Source: an uncultured Bacteroidia bacterium
GTDB lineage: Bacteria; Bacteroidota; Bacteroidia; Bacteroidales; Prolixibacteraceae
Direction: 5' to 3'
Assembly: GCA_903897145.1 (NCBI GenBank)
Contig: CAIUAN010000005.1
Coordinates: 62,001-126,000 of the forward strand
DNA length: 64,000 nt
The translations under genes and the position numbers were made by a program. Below the pieces are notes generated by a model, which saw nothing but the letters and a program-made list of their open reading frames with translations, was not told the origin of the DNA and did not search any database. Positions 20,080 to 29,638 of this stretch are shown one piece after another. Each line of letters opens with the position of its first letter. Position 1 is the first letter of the stretch.

Positions 20080-20889
20080 CTAATTGCAGATACTATAGAA
20101 ATCAAGTTGCGAGTTTACGCACATCACCGATAAGTCTTGTGATTTACTGATCACTTTAATCTCGGTTAAACCAAGAAAGGAGTCCAAGAAATTAGTCTGG
20201 TAACTACCGGCGATAATGAGCATTGCATTGGACTCAGATAAGGCATAAGCAAGGGACGCTTTTTGCAGTTTCCACGTTGGTGACGCACTTTGTACAACTT
20301 GAGAAGGAAAATTAAACTTATCGTAGAAACGTTGTATGGAGAAAAGATTATTCGCAACTGTAATTTGATCATTTCCTTGACCATCATTTGACAAATAAAG
20401 GTTGATTTGTGCCGCATTATGTCGACCTAAATAGCTAGCCCAAAGAGCCAGGTCTTTACATTTCTTCATATAGCCTACTGGGACGACTATATTTTTATAG
20501 ATAGGCTCAATATTCGTCTTGGCTGAAATAAATAAGAACGGGAAAGCAGCAAATTTCAAATATGGAAGTAAAATAGCAGCATTACGTTTATGGGAAACAA
20601 GAGCAAGGCACTCATATAACTCAGCTAGGTCAGCCAAAGTTGCAATTAAGTTTTGCTTAACCACTAGGTAATGGACAATAGTGCTAGACGAAGAACTAAT
20701 TTTTGAAACAATGGATTTTAATCGATCGGAAAATCCTCTAACAATTTCGGGGTTATCATGTTCAAGCAAATGGATCAAGCACAGCTCCTTTTTTAATATT
20801 GAAGCGATTAAAAGGCCATGCAAAATAGATTCCTCCATCCCATCCCCAAAATCGCACCACACAAAAATCTTCTGTTCTCCATTTTCCAT
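20080..20889 (-). CDS. Universal stress protein-like protein
   Basis: This 269-aa cytosolic protein has the layout of tandem-Usp proteins, with two alpha/beta halves. The first half starts KIFVWCDFGDGMEESILHGL. The second starts IVVPVGYMKKCKDLALWASY and ends LIIAGSYQTNFLDSFLG near residue 245. The usual Usp ATP motif (G-x2-G-x9-G-S/T) is not conserved at that end, so it may belong to the non-ATP-binding Usp class. It stands alone: nuoA lies downstream beyond about 210 nt and the lipoprotein gene upstream has its own terminator. The family call is by pattern and moderately sure. Confidence 0.6.
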   Translation of the reverse strand: MENGEQKIFVWCDFGDGMEESILHGLLIASILKKELCLIHLLEHDNPEIVRGFSDRLKSIVSKISSSSSTIVHYLVVKQNLIATLADLAELYECLALVSHKRNAAILLPYLKFAAFPFLFISAKTNIEPIYKNIVVPVGYMKKCKDLALWASYLGRHNAAQINLYLSNDGQGNDQITVANNLFSIQRFYDKFNFPSQVVQSASPTWKLQKASLAYALSESNAMLIIAGSYQTNFLDSFLGLTEIKVISKSQDLSVMCVNSQLDFYSICN

Positions 20890-21005
20890 TTCTCAAAAAT
20901 AAGAAATTCTTATGATGACTGAATCATTGGGGGTAGAATCCATATTAAAACTAGAAATCAAGCCAAGGAAGAGTTATAGAATCATCAAAGGAATAAATTG
21001 CAACA

Positions 21006-21036
21006 AATAAAAAAGGGAGCCCTAAAGCTCCCTTTT
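21006..21036 (-). terminator. Rho-independent terminator of the TPR lipoprotein gene
   Basis: Stem GGGAGC / GCTCCC with a six-base loop, extended by A-T pairs. On the minus strand it is followed by a T run. It begins 26 nt after the lipoprotein stop codon. Confidence 0.85.
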
Positions 21037-21061
21037 CAATATACTTAAGAAGTAAATGTTC

Positions 21062-22819
21062 TTATTTTAACAAATCTTTGAAGTTTTGATCATTTGCAAA
21101 TTTTGCAAATTCAAGATCAGTTTTTGCTAATTCCTTGTAAGCTGCATCTTTCTTGATAGCGTTACCAAGATTTTCAACTAAAGTTGAAGATTTAGCGGTA
21201 CGAGCTGCAATAACAGCTTTAAGATAAGCGATACGGGCAGTTTCTGTTTTAGCTGCATTCAATGTGCGTAATGCACCATTGTTGTCATTATTTAGTAATT
21301 GAGCTAAAGCATAATTAGCTGTATTCTGAGAATCATCAGAAAGATATTTAACTGCAGTTTCATATTGACCTTGGATGATCTTAACGATTCCAAGATTATC
21401 GTGAACTTCATTACCTGCTCCTGTTGCGCCACCGAAAAGTTCTTCAGCCTTAGCTAAATTAACTTTCTGAAGTTCAACACAACCTAGGTTATTCTGTACG
21501 ATAGGATTTTTAGGATCAAGCTTGTCAGCTTTCTCGAATTGAGCAGCTGCACCAGCAAAATCACCTAAACCAAATTCAACACTACCTAAGTTATTGTAAC
21601 CTCTCCAGTCGTCAGCATAAATTTTAGTGTAGCTAGTGAAGATTGTTTTTTGAACTTGTGGATTGGTTGTAAGTGTAGCCGCATAGAGCAATTCAGCTTG
21701 GTTTAATTTAGCTGGATCGCTCAGTGCAAGAGCACTAATTTCTGCATCGGTACGTCCGATTAGATCAACAGAAGCGGTGATCTTTGCACGACGAAGTTTA
21801 GGTAAAATTTCACTTGCTACAGCAGTGAAAGAAGATGAAAGATTTTTAATCTCACGCTCACGAACTTCAGGATCAGCATACATTGAAAGTACACGTAGAA
21901 TTAATTCTTTATCTTGAATTGATGATTTGCTCATTAATTCTTTAAATCCATCCCAGTCTTCTGGAGTATATTTTGTTGAGACAGCAGTCTTAACTTTATT
22001 CTTAGTAAGGTCTTTTTGAATAACCTTTGAAGAAGTACCTTGACGTTTTTGAGAAAGACCAGTATTAAAATCTAACTTACCATCTGGTGATGCATAAGCT
22101 GAAACTTCAATGCCTTTAAGCTCTTTACGATCAGCCTTGTAAGCATCAGCAACATAAGCGCTCAATTCTTTTAGCTCTTTTTTGCTTAACTCTTTGCCGC
22201 GAATTTCAGAACTATTAATCAAATAGATTAGATCAGCAACATATTTATCTGGCACAACACGTTGGTATTTATCGATTGTTGGATCGTAGATGCCAGTTGT
22301 ATTTTTTCTCTTTTGGAAACCTAGAATAGACAATGGGCTATTATCAACTAGCGTGCTAGTTGCGTTAACACCAGTTGCGATTTTAATTGGATCAAAATCT
22401 AACGATCTTTTTCCTTTGGTTGCATGTATCTTTAAAATAAGGTCTGATTTGCGCATATCGCTAGTAAATGGAACTGATCCTTTGTAAGAAACACTACCAC
22501 CAGTAGAATAGCTAATCACCTTATTGTTAGCCTTAACAGACTCACCTTGTAAGGTATACGACTCATATACTTTCTCTCCAGTAGCAGTTTTTAAAACTGG
22601 AGTTGCAACAATGGTTGCTTTTTTCAAGAAGTATTTAGCAGGAATACGTCCTTGTAGCGAAACATCAACATTGTTGTTACGAACATCAAGAACTTCAGGA
22701 ACTACAGAATAGCCTACTTTCCCGGCATTTTTTTTCATTTTTTTCAGGGAAGCACAGCTCATAATAACCGCGGCGCTAAAAATGAATAAAACCAAATAAC
22801 TAATTTTTAAATTTCTCAT
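21062..22819 (-). CDS. TPR lipoprotein with an OmpA-like region
   Basis: This 585-aa envelope protein starts with a lipoprotein signal ending IMSC (Cys22), so it should be acylated. Residues about 30-190 form a beta-rich region (VSLQGRIPAKYFLKKATIV). Residues about 235-350 resemble an OmpA-type peptidoglycan-binding fold, with VSAYASPDGKLDFNTGLSQK matching the OmpA pattern. TPR-like repeats follow at about 400-520, including NNLGSVEFGLGDFAGAAAQF and NNLGCVELQKVNLAKAEELF. Bacteroidota have many such OmpA/TPR lipoproteins of unknown role; PorE of type IX secretion shares parts but not this order, so I do not name it. It is monocistronic, with its own promoter and terminator. Confidence 0.8.
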   Translation of the reverse strand: MRNLKISYLVLFIFSAAVIMSCASLKKMKKNAGKVGYSVVPEVLDVRNNNVDVSLQGRIPAKYFLKKATIVATPVLKTATGEKVYESYTLQGESVKANNKVISYSTGGSVSYKGSVPFTSDMRKSDLILKIHATKGKRSLDFDPIKIATGVNATSTLVDNSPLSILGFQKRKNTTGIYDPTIDKYQRVVPDKYVADLIYLINSSEIRGKELSKKELKELSAYVADAYKADRKELKGIEVSAYASPDGKLDFNTGLSQKRQGTSSKVIQKDLTKNKVKTAVSTKYTPEDWDGFKELMSKSSIQDKELILRVLSMYADPEVREREIKNLSSSFTAVASEILPKLRRAKITASVDLIGRTDAEISALALSDPAKLNQAELLYAATLTTNPQVQKTIFTSYTKIYADDWRGYNNLGSVEFGLGDFAGAAAQFEKADKLDPKNPIVQNNLGCVELQKVNLAKAEELFGGATGAGNEVHDNLGIVKIIQGQYETAVKYLSDDSQNTANYALAQLLNNDNNGALRTLNAAKTETARIAYLKAVIAARTAKSSTLVENLGNAIKKDAAYKELAKTDLEFAKFANDQNFKDLLK

Positions 22820-22869
22820 TACAGTAATTGATTGGTAAATGAACTGTTAGTTTTTTATTGCTTTAGCTG

Positions 22870-22877
22870 CAAAAGTA
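22870..22877 (-). promoter_or_regulatory. -7 box candidate for the TPR lipoprotein gene
   Basis: On the minus strand this reads TACTTTTG, a full match to TAnnTTTG, about 50 nt upstream of the start codon. The -33 element at the right distance reads TTT instead of TTG. Confidence 0.5.
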
Positions 22878-23149
22878 CAACCTTTTAGTGTGATAAAAAA
22901 TATTTTATTACAAAAATTAACAAAAAAAAAATAGCAAAAACCAATTAACATAACTATGCTGCAGCAGAAAGGTTTAAAATGCTTATTTTCAATTATTTAA
23001 ATTCAATATGTAAGGTATTAAAATGTCATTAATCATGCAAACAAACAAAACCTACAGAACATAATATTCTAAATAACTCAATCATTAATCAGTTCAATAA
23101 ATGGGTTTAAAGTTTTCGTCCAACTAAATTATCTTTTGAAAATTATTTT

Positions 23150-23180
23150 AAGAAGAAAAAATGCGAACCAAAGAGTTCGC
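23150..23180 (-). terminator. Second, distal terminator-like hairpin after pnp
   Basis: Stem GCGAAC (23163-23168) / GTTCGC (23175-23180) with loop CAAAGA. On the minus strand it is followed by ATTTTTTCTTCTT. It lies about 60 nt beyond the first pnp terminator. Confidence 0.65.
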
Positions 23181-23210
23181 AGAAAGAATTTCGATCCTCA
23201 AAATACAATA

Positions 23211-23240
23211 AAAAAATGCTCGGAATTTCCGAGCATTTTT
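23211..23240 (-). terminator. Rho-independent terminator of pnp
   Basis: Stem ATGCTCGG (23216-23223) / CCGAGCAT (23229-23236) with a five-base loop, flanked by A and T runs. It begins directly after the pnp stop codon. Confidence 0.88.
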
Positions 23241-25463
23241 TTATTCTTGATTTGGTTTCTTGAGTGAGTGCGTATGACTTGGTTCTCTGTCACCACGATC
23301 GGGACGAGGACCACGATCGCCACGGTCTCCACTTTCAATATAACCTTCAGGTTTTGGAAGTAATACCTTACGCGACAATTTCAACTTACCAGAACGTTGA
23401 TCAACTTCAAGAAGTTTAACATCGATAATATCACCTACCTTAAGAACGCTTTCAGGGTTTTCGATTCTCTTCCAATCGATTTCTGAGACATGCAGTAGAC
23501 CTTCTTTACCAGGCATAATTTCAATAAATGCACCAAACTGAACGATTGATTTAACCTTACCACTGTAGGTCTCGCCTACTTCTGGAAGTGCGACAATAGC
23601 GCGAATCCGTGCAATTGCAGCATCGATAGCGTCCTTGTCAGGAGCACTAATCTCAATCTTACCTTGGTCATCAACCTCCTCAATAGCAATGGTTGCTTTT
23701 GTATCGGCTTGTATTTGTTGAATGATCTTTCCACCAGGACCGATCACAGGACCAATCATATCTTTAGGAATCATCATTGTAACGATTCTTGGAACATTTG
23801 ATTTGTAATCTTCACGAGGTGCGCTAATCACTTCTAGCAGTTTATCTAGAATATGAGCTCTTCCCTCTTTAGCTTGCTGAAGAGCTTTAGACATCACTTC
23901 ATAAGACAACCCGTCAACTTTGATATCCATCTGAGTTGCAGTAATCCCTTTTGTGGTACCGGTAACTTTAAAGTCCATATCACCTAAATGATCTTCATCA
24001 CCTAAGATATCAGAAAGAACAGCAAATTTATCAGAACCCTTATCGGTAATAAGTCCCATTGCTATACCTGAAACAGGTCTTTTTAATTGGATACCGGCAT
24101 CAAGCATAGCCATCGTTCCAGCACAAACAGTTGCCATTGAAGACGAACCATTTGATTCTAAAATATCAGATACTACACGAACGATGTAAGGAAATCCTTC
24201 TGGGATCATCTTTTTCAATCCACGATGAGCTAAGTTACCATGACCAATCTCGCGACGAGAAAGTCCACGTCCAACTTTTGCTTCACCAGTACTAAACGAT
24301 GGGAAATTATAATGTAGCAAGAAACGCTCTTTGCCTTTAAAGGTTACATTATCAATGATTTTCTCATCCATTTTTGTTCCTAGCGTTACACTAGTAAGCG
24401 ACTGAGTTTCACCACGTGTAAAGATAGCAGAACCGTGAGAGCCCGGAAGGTAAGATACCTCACCCCAGATTGGTCTGATTTGAGTGGTTGTACGACCGTC
24501 TAAACGAATGCCGTCATCCAAAATCATACGTCTCATCGCCTCTTTCTCAACATCATGATAATATCTGCTTATCAAATTTTTATTGATCTCTGACGACTCT
24601 TTACCTTCGCTATAAGCAACAATAAATTCAGCTTTAATGTTAGCAAATGAGCTAACGCGAAGATGTTTATCATTAATTAATGCACGAGCAGTGTCGTAAG
24701 CTTTCTGATAAGTTTCTTTCCAGATTAGTTCACGTAGAACTTCATCATTTTGCTCATGGCAATATTCACGTTTCTTAACGCCAACAGCGGCAGCTAATTC
24801 TTCTTGAACTTTACAATGAACCTTAATATTATCGTGTGCAAACTTGATAGCAGCTAACATTTCCTCTTCAGAAACTTCGTCCATCTCCCCTTCAACCATC
24901 ATGATGTTGTCGAAAGATGCACCAACCATAATATCGATATCCGCTTTTGCTAATTGCTCTGCAGATGGGTTGATCATAAACTCTCCATCGATACGACAAA
25001 CACGAACTTCAGAAATTGGACCATTAAATGGCACATCTGAAACGGCAATAGCTGCAGAAGCGGCTAGACCGGCCAAACAATCTGGCATTTCATTTTTACT
25101 AGAAGAGATCAAAGAGATCATCACGACTGTCTCAGCATGATAATTATCAGGGAAAAGTGGACGTAAAACACGGTCCACTAAACGTGCAGTTAGAATTTCA
25201 TCATCCGAAGGACGACTCTCTCTTTTTAGAAATCCGCCAGGAAATCTTCCTGCAGCAGAATACTTTTCACGATAGTCAACAGAAAGAGGCATGAAATCAA
25301 TGTTCTCAGCGGCTTCTGTTGCAGAAACAACAGTAGCTAACAACATGGTATCACCCATCTTTACAACAACTGAACCATCGGCTTGTTTGGCCAACTTCCC
25401 AGTTTCGATACTAATCGTACGTCCATCGCCTAGATCAATAGTCTTATTAACAGCTTTGTACAT
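23241..25463 (-). CDS. pnp: Polyribonucleotide nucleotidyltransferase
   Basis: PNPase degrades RNA 3' to 5' by phosphorolysis as a ring-shaped trimer. The 740-aa chain has the first RNase PH domain (about 10-145), an alpha-helical linker, and the second RNase PH domain with [20 protein letters not shown] and [20 protein letters not shown]. The KH domain has the [10 protein letters not shown] loop and the S1 domain has [20 protein letters not shown]. The last ~25 residues form a charged tail rich in RGD/DRG ([16 protein letters not shown]) beyond the usual S1 end. It lies downstream of rpsO in the usual order, with a terminator between them. Confidence 0.97.
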   Translation of the reverse strand: MYKAVNKTIDLGDGRTISIETGKLAKQADGSVVVKMGDTMLLATVVSATEAAENIDFMPLSVDYREKYSAAGRFPGGFLKRESRPSDDEILTARLVDRVLRPLFPDNYHAETVVMISLISSSKNEMPDCLAGLAASAAIAVSDVPFNGPISEVRVCRIDGEFMINPSAEQLAKADIDIMVGASFDNIMMVEGEMDEVSEEEMLAAIKFAHDNIKVHCKVQEELAAAVGVKKREYCHEQNDEVLRELIWKETYQKAYDTARALINDKHLRVSSFANIKAEFIVAYSEGKESSEINKNLISRYYHDVEKEAMRRMILDDGIRLDGRTTTQIRPIWGEVSYLPGSHGSAIFTRGETQSLTSVTLGTKMDEKIIDNVTFKGKERFLLHYNFPSFSTGEAKVGRGLSRREIGHGNLAHRGLKKMIPEGFPYIVRVVSDILESNGSSSMATVCAGTMAMLDAGIQLKRPVSGIAMGLITDKGSDKFAVLSDILGDEDHLGDMDFKVTGTTKGITATQMDIKVDGLSYEVMSKALQQAKEGRAHILDKLLEVISAPREDYKSNVPRIVTMMIPKDMIGPVIGPGGKIIQQIQADTKATIAIEEVDDQGKIEISAPDKDAIDAAIARIRAIVALPEVGETYSGKVKSIVQFGAFIEIMPGKEGLLHVSEIDWKRIENPESVLKVGDIIDVKLLEVDQRSGKLKLSRKVLLPKPEGYIESGDRGDRGPRPDRGDREPSHTHSLKKPNQE

Positions 25464-25521
25464 AATTTAAAAAAATAATTTCATTAATACTAGAAACAAA
25501 TGGGTGGGGCTTTAAATAGTT

Positions 25522-25551
25522 AAAAAAAGGCAATTCGAAAATTGCCTTTTT
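25522..25551 (-). terminator. Terminator or attenuator between rpsO and pnp
   Basis: Stem GGCAATT (25529-25535) / AATTGCC (25540-25546) with a four-base loop and A and T runs on both sides. It starts 8 nt after the rpsO stop codon and precedes pnp, so it would reduce read-through. Confidence 0.85.
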
Positions 25552-25558
25552 AAGATCT

Positions 25559-25828
25559 TTATTTACGAAGATTAAGTTCTTTAATAATAGCACGATAACG
25601 ATCAATATGCTTTCTTTTAAGATAATCTAGTAATGAACGACGTTTACCAACTAAACTAATCAATGCACGTTGAGTACCGTAATCCTTCTTGTTAAGTTTC
25701 AAATGCTCCGTAAGGTGACTAATACGGAAAGAGAAAAGTGCAATCTGTCCTTCTGCTGAGCCAGTGTTGGTGGCAACAGCGCCATGCTGAGCAAAAATCT
25801 CTTGTTTTTTTTCTGAAGTTAAATACAT
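25559..25828 (-). CDS. rpsO: 30S ribosomal protein S15
   Basis: S15 binds 16S rRNA early in 30S assembly. The 89-aa protein contains GSAEGQIALFSFRISHLTEH and KKDYGTQRALISLVGKRRSL, then LLDYLKRKHIDRYRAIIKEL, all diagnostic. Its length is typical. It lies upstream of pnp, as in many bacteria. The leader from the -7 box candidate is about 80 nt, long enough for regulation, but I saw no proven S15-binding fold. Confidence 0.97.
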   Translation of the reverse strand: MYLTSEKKQEIFAQHGAVATNTGSAEGQIALFSFRISHLTEHLKLNKKDYGTQRALISLVGKRRSLLDYLKRKHIDRYRAIIKELNLRK

Positions 25829-25914
25829 TTTTTATAAAATTAAAATGATACAATTATTGCGCCGCAGTATTCGAGTTCGATGACAACGGATCAACATTAA
25901 TTAAAAATTCGCCA

Positions 25915-25922
25915 CAAAGGTA
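25915..25922 (-). promoter_or_regulatory. -7 box candidate for rpsO
   Basis: On the minus strand it reads TACCTTTG, a full TAnnTTTG match. A GTG (one mismatch from TTG) lies 20 nt upstream in the -33 position. It would give a leader of about 80 nt. Confidence 0.5.
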
Positions 25923-26076
25923 AGAAATAATCTTTTAAATACCACGCTGACATTGATTTAATTACTAGTGCAATCCACTAACAATAATTAAGATTCACCA
26001 ATTCCATCCCAAGGAATAGTCTGCAAGGGGTGCAACTCAATTTCAATTTTAAATATTCGACACTATAATATGTATT

Positions 26077-27354
26077 TCAGGTTGGGTCGTGAAGGACTAA
26101 TTTATGTCCAATCGTGCATTCCAAACACCGACGCTTCTCACAATAGCTATGTTGCAGCTGCAGCAAGGCCTGCGACTCTAAGGCGTTTGAGGCTACAACT
26201 CCAGCTAAGGCCCACTTTCTAATCCATTGATTTTTTTCGGCAGGCATATTCTCTAATATCTCCAGTGCTCGATCTTTTAGAAATAACTGCTGTTGACGCT
26301 CGCCATACAGAAAATAGAAAGGAACTAATACATTAATCACCACAAGATGAAAAATTTGACTTCCAAAGACTTTTCTCTTGTAGCCAGACAAAACATTAAA
26401 ACGATAGTGGGTATTCCAATACTCAGAAGCAGACAAGGAGAATAAATGACTTAAATCAGAATAATTAGCTGTATCCACCACAACCGAAAACAGACCTTGA
26501 GTAAGGTATAATAGGGACGCAAATTGGGCGATTCGAATAGTCGGAAAATTCATTGGATGCATGCGCATAAACTTCCAAAGATGCCCTGCGATAGGTTTTA
26601 AATGATATTTTAAAGCTAAGAAATCATACTCCTTTTTTAGTTCTATCACATATTCATCTAGAAATAGAGCATCTTCCAGCATCCCAGCTTGACCAAATAG
26701 CAGTGCTTCCAATTGGAACATCGAATGGATATGGTGTGCAATAATTCGCTGAGGCAATGATCGGATCAGCATCTCAAATGGAAGTGAATTCTGAGTTAAC
26801 CCAAATCCCCGAGCGAGCAAAATATAAAATGTTTCATTCCAATCATACTTAGTCTCTTCGAGGATTTTTGTCACACCCTCCACTTTCGCTACCAACCGCT
26901 CTATTAAGATGCCATTGAGAAAAAACTTGATTCGAAAAGGATCGACTTGATAAAGTTTAGAGGCGCATCCAATCCAATCGTGGCTTTTGGTAAGCAATTC
27001 ATAATTATGTGCAATCCATTCAGGCCATTTAATCAGAAATACCGGAATTACAGCTCCCAAATCAGTCATCACTTCTGCATCGTCAAGTGCCACCACATGA
27101 AGAATGGTATTTCGATAACTAGGATCACTCTGATGACCATGCCTATTCCAGTCGGAAGCTTTCAGGTGAATCTCAACATTGCCAGCCCAAAAGGTAACTC
27201 CAATCCGAATCCGAGCATCAAAAAAATCAGGTCCTGCATGCGTATTATGACGACCAGGATGGATGATCTGAATGGGCTCACCCTCTTGGGTCCAAAGAGT
27301 ATCGGTCTGAAATAATTTATTCTCCCAAATAAAATGAAGAAAATTCTCTTTCAT
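26077..27354 (-). CDS. DUF2851 family protein
   Basis: This 425-aa protein matches the DUF2851 family of Bacteroidota by its start (MKENFLHFIWENKLF), HPGRHNTHAGPDFFDARIRI and WAGNVEIHLKASDWNRHGHQ. A C-terminal cysteine cluster C-X4-5-C-X2-C (YCEKRRCLECTIGHKL) ends the protein and could bind metal. There is no signal peptide. The biochemical role is unknown. It is 78 nt downstream of the O-methyltransferase gene on the same strand. Confidence 0.88.
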   Translation of the reverse strand: MKENFLHFIWENKLFQTDTLWTQEGEPIQIIHPGRHNTHAGPDFFDARIRIGVTFWAGNVEIHLKASDWNRHGHQSDPSYRNTILHVVALDDAEVMTDLGAVIPVFLIKWPEWIAHNYELLTKSHDWIGCASKLYQVDPFRIKFFLNGILIERLVAKVEGVTKILEETKYDWNETFYILLARGFGLTQNSLPFEMLIRSLPQRIIAHHIHSMFQLEALLFGQAGMLEDALFLDEYVIELKKEYDFLALKYHLKPIAGHLWKFMRMHPMNFPTIRIAQFASLLYLTQGLFSVVVDTANYSDLSHLFSLSASEYWNTHYRFNVLSGYKRKVFGSQIFHLVVINVLVPFYFLYGERQQQLFLKDRALEILENMPAEKNQWIRKWALAGVVASNALESQALLQLQHSYCEKRRCLECTIGHKLVLHDPT

Positions 27355-27432
27355 GTATTGAGGCTACGTATAGTGAAATATACGCTTTAAAAAGGAGAAA
27401 AAAGAGGAATGGAATCAGTCGATAGCGAACCG

Positions 27433-28080
27433 CTACTCAGAGATCTTGCGTAATACGGTAATCCCATCGCGTACGGGAATCATAAAGGGCTCAACCCGTG
27501 GATCGTCTTTAACGAAATCATTAAACAACATAATCCCTAATGTCTGTTCATCGGTTGGAAGAACTTCTTGAACGACCTTGCCAGCCCATAGGGTGTTGTC
27601 GGCTAATATCACCCCACCAACTCTAACCTTGTGAAATACTAGATGGTAGTGCTCGAGGTATTTCCGTTTATCCGCATCGATAAAAACAAGGTCAAATGAC
27701 TCATTGAGTTTTGGAATAACATCAGTGGCATCGCCAATATGTTGAATAATTTGCTTGCGCAAGCCAGACTCCTCAATAAACGAAGATGCCAAGCTTTCAA
27801 GTTCATCGTTTAATTCAATGGTATGCAAGAGGCCATTCTTGGATAAGCCGGCAGCCAGACACAAGGCAGAGTAACCAGTGTAAGTGCCTATTTCCAAGAT
27901 TCGACTCGGAGAAATCAATTTACTAAGCATCGTTAACAAGGAGCCCTGTAGGTGACCTGAACACATTCGACCATTAACCATGCTCAAATGCGTTTGTCGG
28001 TAAAGACGAGCCATCATTGGGGTCTCTTCAACGATATGCGACAGCAGGTATTGCTCTAATGCCTTGTCAATTTTCATCAC
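27433..28080 (-). CDS. Class I SAM-dependent O-methyltransferase
   Basis: This 215-aa protein belongs to the Methyltransf_3 (catechol/caffeoyl-CoA-type) group. The SAM loop is ILEIGTYTGYSALCLA. The metal/substrate motif is DLVFIDADKRKYLEHYH, followed by GGVILADNTLWAGKV. It starts with MARLYRQTHLSMVNGRMCSG-like context near residue 23, typical of these enzymes in Bacteroidota. The natural substrate is unknown. The start codon is 1 nt after the upstream M16 peptidase stop, so the two are translationally linked. Confidence 0.92.
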   Translation of the reverse strand: MMKIDKALEQYLLSHIVEETPMMARLYRQTHLSMVNGRMCSGHLQGSLLTMLSKLISPSRILEIGTYTGYSALCLAAGLSKNGLLHTIELNDELESLASSFIEESGLRKQIIQHIGDATDVIPKLNESFDLVFIDADKRKYLEHYHLVFHKVRVGGVILADNTLWAGKVVQEVLPTDEQTLGIMLFNDFVKDDPRVEPFMIPVRDGITVLRKISE

Positions 28081-28081
28081 T

Positions 28082-29302
28082 CTATTTATAAATCAGCATG
28101 GACAATTTCTCAAAGTCCAAAATTTCATTGGCAATATCTCGAAGCAGAGCAGGAGTAATAGCCTCAATTTTCTGATAGATCACATCCAGACCATCCATTT
28201 TATTGTAGATCAAAAAACTTTTACCGAGTGTCAGCATTAAATCTTCATGATTCTCTTGCGACATCGCAAGTTGACCAATCAGCTGTCTTTTGGCCTTTCC
28301 GATTTGAAGTCCACCCAAGAGTTTCTCTTGCAAGATCCTGATCTCTTTTTTAATCAAGGATAAGGCTTTCCCCATATTTACTTTATCGGTTCCAAAATAG
28401 ATCGTAATCGTTCCCGTATCGGAATAAGCGGCATAGGCCGACTCGAGGTTATAGGCAATTCCATTTCGCTCCCGTAAGGCAAGGTTAAGACGAGAATTAC
28501 CAGATTGGCCAGCCAGAATACTATTCAAAAGAACCAGGCCAATTCTATTTTCATGCAATACATCGTAGGCGAGTCCACCAAGAATACAATGCGATTGAAA
28601 AGTGTCTTTCTCAACCGTCTTAATCTTTGCCGCATTGCTTGTAAACTTATCCCGTGAAAAAGATCGAGTATTTTGAGGCAAAGCACTAAAGTAGCGGTTT
28701 ACCAACTGGTAAAATCGCTTACCTGTGATCTTACCTACAGAGCAAATAACGATTTGATCAGTATTATAGTTACGAAGCATAAAACGCTGGATATCTTCCC
28801 GCGAAAATGACTTAACCAATTCGGGAGTGCCCAAAATATTACGACCGATGGCGTGACCTTCAAAGATGAGCTCTTCGAACTCATCAAAAATTAGCTCGGA
28901 GGGTGAGTCGTTGTAGGAATTTATCTCATCGATGATGACATCTTTTTCCTTCCTTAATTCCGACTCAGGAAAGGTGCTATGAATCAAGATGTCGCTAAAC
29001 AGCTCAATCGTTCTTTGGTAATATTCCGATAAAAAGCTAGCATGGATGGCGGTCTCTTCTTTTGTTGTATAGGCATTGAGTTCCCCGCCAATATCTTCCA
29101 ATCGACTTAAGATATGAAATGATTTGCGTTTCTTGGTCCCTTTAAAAATGGTGTGCTCAATAAAATGTGCCAAACCTTGTTCCGACGACTGCTCATCTCT
29201 CGAACCGGTATTAATGACGACCCCACAGTGAGCCACAGGTGAATCAATCGACTGATGCACTAGACGTATTCCGTTAGGTAATTGAGCAGAGAAATATTCC
29301 AT
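28082..29302 (-). CDS. M16 family zinc peptidase (insulinase/MPP-like)
   Basis: This 406-aa single-chain M16 protein resembles the processing-peptidase subgroup. The inverted zinc motif HFIEH (H46, E49, H50) sits in GLAHFIEHTIFKGTKKR. The downstream glutamates are in EKDVIIDEINSYNDSPSE. A C-terminal M16_C half follows (about 165-380) with GILGGLAYDVLHENRIGL-type sequence. No signal peptide is evident. It opens an operon with the O-methyltransferase and DUF2851 genes. A TAATTTTG -7-like box lies at 29341-29334, upstream. Confidence 0.93.
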   Translation of the reverse strand: MEYFSAQLPNGIRLVHQSIDSPVAHCGVVINTGSRDEQSSEQGLAHFIEHTIFKGTKKRKSFHILSRLEDIGGELNAYTTKEETAIHASFLSEYYQRTIELFSDILIHSTFPESELRKEKDVIIDEINSYNDSPSELIFDEFEELIFEGHAIGRNILGTPELVKSFSREDIQRFMLRNYNTDQIVICSVGKITGKRFYQLVNRYFSALPQNTRSFSRDKFTSNAAKIKTVEKDTFQSHCILGGLAYDVLHENRIGLVLLNSILAGQSGNSRLNLALRERNGIAYNLESAYAAYSDTGTITIYFGTDKVNMGKALSLIKKEIRILQEKLLGGLQIGKAKRQLIGQLAMSQENHEDLMLTLGKSFLIYNKMDGLDVIYQKIEAITPALLRDIANEILDFEKLSMLIYK

Positions 29303-29430
29303 TAATTCAATTTGAACAAGGTGTAAAAGTATTCAAAATTACTTTCTGATCGGCAGTTTAGCTTTCAATTTATTTCCGGCTTCAGCAAATAAGACGGATG
29401 TAACTTTTTCTATTTTTTTTCAGTCATTGC

Positions 29431-29460
29431 TTGGAGAGAAATAAAATTTGATTAGTTTTG
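29431..29460 (+). promoter_or_regulatory. Promoter of tRNA-Phe
   Basis: TTG at 29431-29433, then a 19-nt spacer, then TAGTTTTG at 29453-29460. This is an exact fit to the Bacteroidota TTG-N19-TAnnTTTG pattern, and it ends 18 nt before the tRNA. Confidence 0.8.
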
Positions 29461-29478
29461 CCACGCGTTCGAAAACAA

Positions 29479-29551
29479 GGTGCCATAGCTCAGTTGGTAG
29501 AGCAATGGACTGAAAATCCATGTGTCCCTGGTTCAATTCCAGGTGGCACCA
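29479..29551 (+). tRNA. tRNA-Phe (anticodon GAA)
   Basis: A 73-nt cloverleaf. The acceptor arms GGTGCCA and TGGCACC pair fully. The D arm is AGCTCAGTTGGTAGAGC. The anticodon stem is ATGGA/TCCAT with GAA at 29512-29514, and the T arm is CTGGTTCAATTCCAG. The CCA end is not fully encoded: the sequence continues ACATC. It stands alone with its own promoter and terminator. Confidence 0.97.
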
Positions 29552-29576
29552 CATCTTAAGAAAACGCATACTACAG

Positions 29577-29615
29577 AAAAGGCTGATTTTCAATTGAAAA
29601 TCAGCCTTTTCTTTT
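29577..29615 (+). terminator. Bidirectional terminator between tRNA-Phe and the TPR gene
   Basis: A perfect 17-bp palindrome (AAAAGGCTGATTTTCAA and its complement, centred between 29593 and 29594) followed by CTTTT. It lies 26 nt after the tRNA. It can also serve the minus-strand TPR gene ending at 29639. Confidence 0.82.
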
Positions 29616-29638
29616 AGGTTGTAAACCTAAATCCTGCA

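Larger units (their letters stand above)
22820..23240. other. Intergenic region between pnp and the TPR lipoprotein gene
   Basis: A 421-nt AT-rich spacer. It contains the -7 candidate at 22870-22877 and two minus-strand hairpin terminators (23150-23180 and 23211-23240). No credible ORF or RNA gene was seen in the rest (about 22900-23150). Confidence 0.7.

Noticed and set aside
26947-27315. 122-aa plus-strand ORF within the DUF2851 gene
   Set aside because: Antisense shadow frame; no start context or domain.
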